This document shows positions 56,701-64,000 of a DNA stretch of 64,000 bases, one piece after another. A program made the position numbers and the translations under genes. The DNA is taken from contig OX579635.1 in assembly GCA_951230915.1 (NCBI GenBank), positions 3,658,001-3,722,000 of the forward strand, given 5' to 3'. Under the pieces are notes generated by a model. That model worked only from the letters and a program-made list of their open reading frames with translations, was not told the DNA's origin and searched no databases. How positions within the stretch are numbered: position 1 is the first letter of the stretch; each line of letters opens with the position of its first letter. This DNA is from Antitrichia curtipendula (lineage: Eukaryota; Streptophyta; Bryopsida; Hypnales; Leucodontaceae).

Positions 56701-57351
56701 CAAGCTCTCATCTTCAAATTATCCCATATCCTTCACACATTCATGCACACAATGAATTTCAATATAGAAATGATGTCTTCACCCTTCATTTTGCCATAAA
56801 TTTTTTTATTAACAGTAACGGTTAAATGACAAATTGGTATTTAATTCGAAGGTTTCTTTGGATTTTTGGCAAATCATGTTTGAATCTATTATAAAATTCG
56901 ACTATCAGTTTCCAAATTAGCAAAATAATTAGACACAGTACCGTACCTATACTGTAGTTTACTTTAATTCTCCATAATATGCTTTAAATGAATTTCATGA
57001 ATGAAGACTTAAGAGAGAAAAAGGCAACCTCTCTGAAGACTATTGAATGTTAAAAGAACACAAACTACAAATGGAATAAGACCTTTCTTCAGGATGTCCG
57101 TCAAGAAGAATGCCTTTTGAATATATCTCGTACTTGATTGTATTCTACATGGTTAATTGTAATCTGTTTCGGAATTAATCCTATTTAGAACAATGCAAGA
57201 CACAATTAAAGAGGGTTACAATTTGCTAGAGGTAGGTTTTGTTTAGGCCTGGAATGAATCAACCTATATTTTCAGATACTCTGTCCCAGTACTGTTGACA
57301 TAGAAAGAAAGAATTCAGTACAAAACCAAGCATATTGCCCTTGAAATCCAT

Positions 57352-61014
<3,663 letters not shown>

Positions 61015-61269
61015 CCCCACACGACAGGAGGGGCAATCAATCCAATGGAAAAGAAAACCAGAAAAAGTTCGCACGAAGCGTCGGAATCAGGAATGATACC
61101 CCCAGCACCCCAACTGCCTCCTTAGATAGTGATGGGCTCCAACTCTCTTGCTTCCATTGTTTTCATCGTCGCAAAGTGAAACTGTAAACTCATGCAAGCT
61201 GATGCAAGGGAGTGTGCGGAAAGTCCGAGATGTTTGCGTTAATAATAGATCTTCCGCAATGTAAGCTAA

Positions 61270-61480
61270 GTTGAGCAGGTGGGTTCACTGGGTTGGGGCT
61301 TCGTGGTGCGAGTTCGAGTTCAGTCACTACTGTGTAAGTTAGTACTTCTCACCCTGCCTCTTGCGGGTTTTGCGGCTCATCATGAGCCTGGCCCCGTCTA
61401 GCCCCGTCCGGCCCGTTCTGGCTCCTGCTGGCGTGCCAGTGGTTTTGCCTCCCACCTGACAACCACATAAGATTCATAAC
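61270..61480 (+). mobile_element. Possible tRNA-derived SINE fragment
   Basis: GGGTTCACTGGGTTGGGG (61281-61298) resembles a pol III A box, and GGTGCGAGTTCGAGTTC (61305-61321) resembles a B box. A non-tRNA body with CCCCGTC(T/C)(A/G)GCCC words follows. There is no complete tRNA cloverleaf and no clear tail or target duplication. Confidence 0.3.
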
Positions 61481-61973
61481 TGCCTTGATCCCTCCTCGTC
61501 AGTGGAGGTATCATTGCGCTCCTAGATACCTGGGACAAATGAAGTCATAACGTGACAGAAAACTATGGAGTGGCCAGTTGGACACGTTGGTGTGAGCTGG
61601 TGGTTGGCCATTGGATTTGAGAAAGGTGGATACATTGCATGGGAAGTTTGAGTGGTTACAGATTCTCCCTCATTTGTAAATTCAACAATAACTTATGAAA
61701 TTTCAACACCAGGGGCTCCTGCCTCCTGCTCTTCAGGGGGAGCCGAAAGGACCCCTCAGCATTGGTTAACAATGTTATGCAAGTGCGCGTCCATTTTTAG
61801 TCTACGATAACTTCACAATGTTTCAAACCTAGTGTTTTGGCGCATGTGATTTCAGCCCATCAACCATGGACACATACATCACATAGCTCCATCAGTGTTC
61901 CATGCATGATGGTACAGGGCCTCGTGTTTTGCACCAACATCAGTGTCTTGCCTTCATATTCAGCACCAACTTA

Positions 61974-62380
61974 AGGTAGAACTACCCATTACTACCTTGA
62001 TTCGCAATCTAACTATATTGGGGCCAACTCTAGGAAAGACACATATTTTTCAGAGGTGTGCTTTTGTTTTAGGAGTCAAACCCAAGTGGAATTATAATTT
62101 TTTGATAAAAATTGTAATTTTTGTGAATTTCTGAAGTGAAATTGCACAACCGCTACTAGACTGGATTCATAAACGTCCTCTTATAACTCAATATCGCTTT
62201 CCAATGTATCTAATAGCACTTGAAGATCCACCAATCATTAATTGACACGTTATCTTTTAATAGCATTAATAAACTACTATTGTCAAAATCTAAAGCAGGT
62301 TTGCATGTTTTTATGACGGAATTGGGACAAAGCTATAGACCACAGATTTGAATCACTGACGGAATTGGGTAGTTCTACCT
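61974..62380. mobile_element. TA-flanked MITE, 407 bp
   Basis: The ends AGGTAGAACTACCCA and, inverted, the same 15 bases match perfectly, with TA at 61972-61973 and 62381-62382. The outer sequences also resemble each other (CCTTCATATTCAGCACCAAC and CCCTCATATTCAATGCTAGC), so it sits in or beside a small local duplication. No frame. Confidence 0.8.
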
Positions 62381-62687
62381 TAGTATTTGGCCCTCATATT
62401 CAATGCTAGCATTAGGATTTTCGGCACTGTTAGAGTTCCGACGATTTAATATTACATTTTTGTTTCTCTTGTAATGGTTCTTTTGGTTTTCCTCTCTCAA
62501 TATTACAGCAACGGCAAACATGCTACTACGGCTAATTGTTGCAATAATGCTTTAGAGAAATCATTGTAGTTTTCTATAGCCTATCCCCAAAATTCTCCTC
62601 TTAATTACATTTTATGGTACAATCTTTTGTATGGTGGTTTTGAGGATTCTACATTGTACTATATAGTTTTGCAGTAGAAGATTTTTA

Positions 62688-62923
62688 CACTATAAGAAAC
62701 CCATGTTTTAGGTGCCGTTTTGAAAAAATTTCAGACGGATTTTAGGTGATTTCAAAAAAAACAAATTGTATTTTTTTGTCAATAATCATGTCCAATATAA
62801 CATCTGGATGTTATATTGGACATGATTATTGACAAAAAAATACAATTTGTTTTTTTTGACATCATCTAAAATCCGTCTGAAAAAATTTCAAAACGGCACC
62901 TAAAACGCGGATTTCTTATAGTG
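62688..62923. mobile_element. CACTA-type foldback MITE, 236 bp
   Basis: Starts CACTATAAGAAA and ends TTTCTTATAGTG, with a TTA duplication (62685-62687 and 62924-62926). It is an almost perfect palindrome along its length, centred near 62806 (ACATCTGGATGT). The near-identity of the arms points to a recent origin or ongoing gene conversion. CACTA-like ends and a 3-bp duplication suggest mobilisation by a CACTA transposase (inference). Confidence 0.85.
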
Positions 62924-62926
62924 TTA

Positions 62927-64000
62927 TGGACTATGGTTTCAAGCCATCAAGCATTTAGCATTGTTGTCGTATGATTGGTTTAGGCTTGCACCCCATAGGT
63001 AGTACAACAAATGTATGTTTGAGGACCAAGAGTATTCTTTCACTTGCCATGGCGGATTTAAAGGTTCTACATACAACTTGTGACTTGAAAGCTCTATGAG
63101 TACTTTGCCCTCGCCCTTATCACTAGTTGTTGTAGTTGATTTTTTAGATATTATCTAATGCGTAGTCCAATTAAGCCTTTCAAGCAATAGATAGATGTTT
63201 GTTTTTTTATTTTTTTTACTTTTCTAAATATATTTCCTATGTAAGTCAATAGGAAGTTAGTACTATTGATCCAATTTTGGCTAAGATAAACCAAAATTAA
63301 AGATTGGAAAGGATTAGTCAAGACTAAATGTTAATTGGTTTGAATTGTAGGGTTTTATATGCCATTTTTAGAATGATAAAATTTGTCTAATTTAAACTTT
63401 CCCTCTAGGAGTTATCCAAGGATGAAATTTAACTTTTACATTGAATTATAAAAATTCATCTATGTTCTTTATTAATTTAACTAAATAACTAAAAAAATGA
63501 ACTTTAATTTTGGGGTTTGATTGTAGGTTTGTTTATACTTCCTAAATTCTAAGTTTGACTTGATTTGCCCTAATATTGATGATTTCATTCAAATTTGCTC
63601 TAAACTAAGTCAATTCTTCATCCTAAGCTATTTCCTTGAATATTGATTTATTTTGTAAGTTCTAGAATTCTTTAAATATTTATAAATTATTTATATTTTT
63701 ATCTTATTTTTTAGTTGTACTTTAAAAAAAATTTAATTTCCTATTTGTTACTTATTGCTTTAGACTTTTGTTTTTAATTTCTTTTATTTACAGATTTTGG
63801 ATATTTTTAGTTTGAAGATAATAAATTTGATTTTATAAAAAAATAAAATGTTTAAAATTTTGACTTTCCTAATTTGATTGCTAATTGGTGCTTTAAACTT
63901 CATCCACAAAATTCTCTTGATTCGAATTTCCAAACTAGCTTTTAATTTGGGTTCAAATTTTGATTCTATTCTAGATTTTAAGGTTCCTTTAAAGATTCTT
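62927..64000. other. Gene-free AT-rich stretch to the window edge
   Basis: No frame or motif supported. It is strongly AT-rich after 63100. Confidence 0.4.

Noticed and set aside
61015..61074. N-terminal extension of SQE by 20 residues from an in-frame GTG
   Set aside because: GTG is not a normal plant nuclear start; ATG 61014 lies just ahead of the membrane anchor and gives the usual length.

Overview
The window looks like nuclear DNA of a land plant, most likely a seed-free one (bryophyte, lycophyte or fern). The reasons are: four eukaryotic genes separated by long AT-rich, transposon-filled stretches; GT-AG introns; a plant-type multi-B3 transcription factor; plant-like squalene epoxidase; and a cytochrome b5-fusion front-end fatty-acid desaturase of the Delta5/Delta6 kind, which mosses, liverworts and ferns keep and most seed plants lack. 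The exact taxon cannot be read from the sequence. No bacterial operon, CRISPR array or rRNA gene was seen.

Genes: (1) 21966-23417 (+), an intronless 483-residue front-end acyl-lipid desaturase. (2) 28863-31783 (-), a four-exon, 457-residue protein with three B3 DNA-binding domains (REM-like). (3) 51365-52927 (+), NOP10, the 64-residue core protein of H/ACA ribonucleoproteins, in two exons. (4) 57352-61014 (-), squalene monooxygenase (SQE), eight exons, 531 residues, complete. The genes are unrelated in pathway (long-chain polyunsaturated fatty acids, transcription, rRNA pseudouridylation, sterol synthesis) and independently transcribed.

Most striking observation: the single intron of NOP10 holds four tandem repeats of roughly 250 bp. 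Three of them fold by eye into the H/ACA RNA pattern (hairpin, hinge, hairpin, ACA), and the last has a proper H box. The gene for an H/ACA RNP core protein may therefore host its own H/ACA guide RNAs. This is inference from structure and needs RNA evidence.

Repeats by region: 1-5840 holds two LTR-like promoter/leader units arranged head to head, with a third copy at 46.1-48.4 kb downstream of a decayed gag-like stretch (43.7-45.6 kb). 7.0-17.2 kb is crowded with non-autonomous elements whose ends read TTAA|CCCCTAAAG...CTTTAGGGG|TTAA (piggyBac-like). A filled/empty site comparison inside this window shows that TTAA is the target duplication. Other elements are a TA-flanked MITE group with AGGTA ends, a hAT-like MITE next to the desaturase, a 1186-bp mini-CACTA at 42.2-43.4 kb with an AAC duplication, a 236-bp CACTA-type foldback at 62.7 kb with a TTA duplication, and large foldback structures at 53.9-55.2 and 56.2-56.7 kb. 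Remaining sequence is AT-rich and shows no gene I can support.

All exon boundaries and repeat alignments were made by eye; none was checked by search or folding software.
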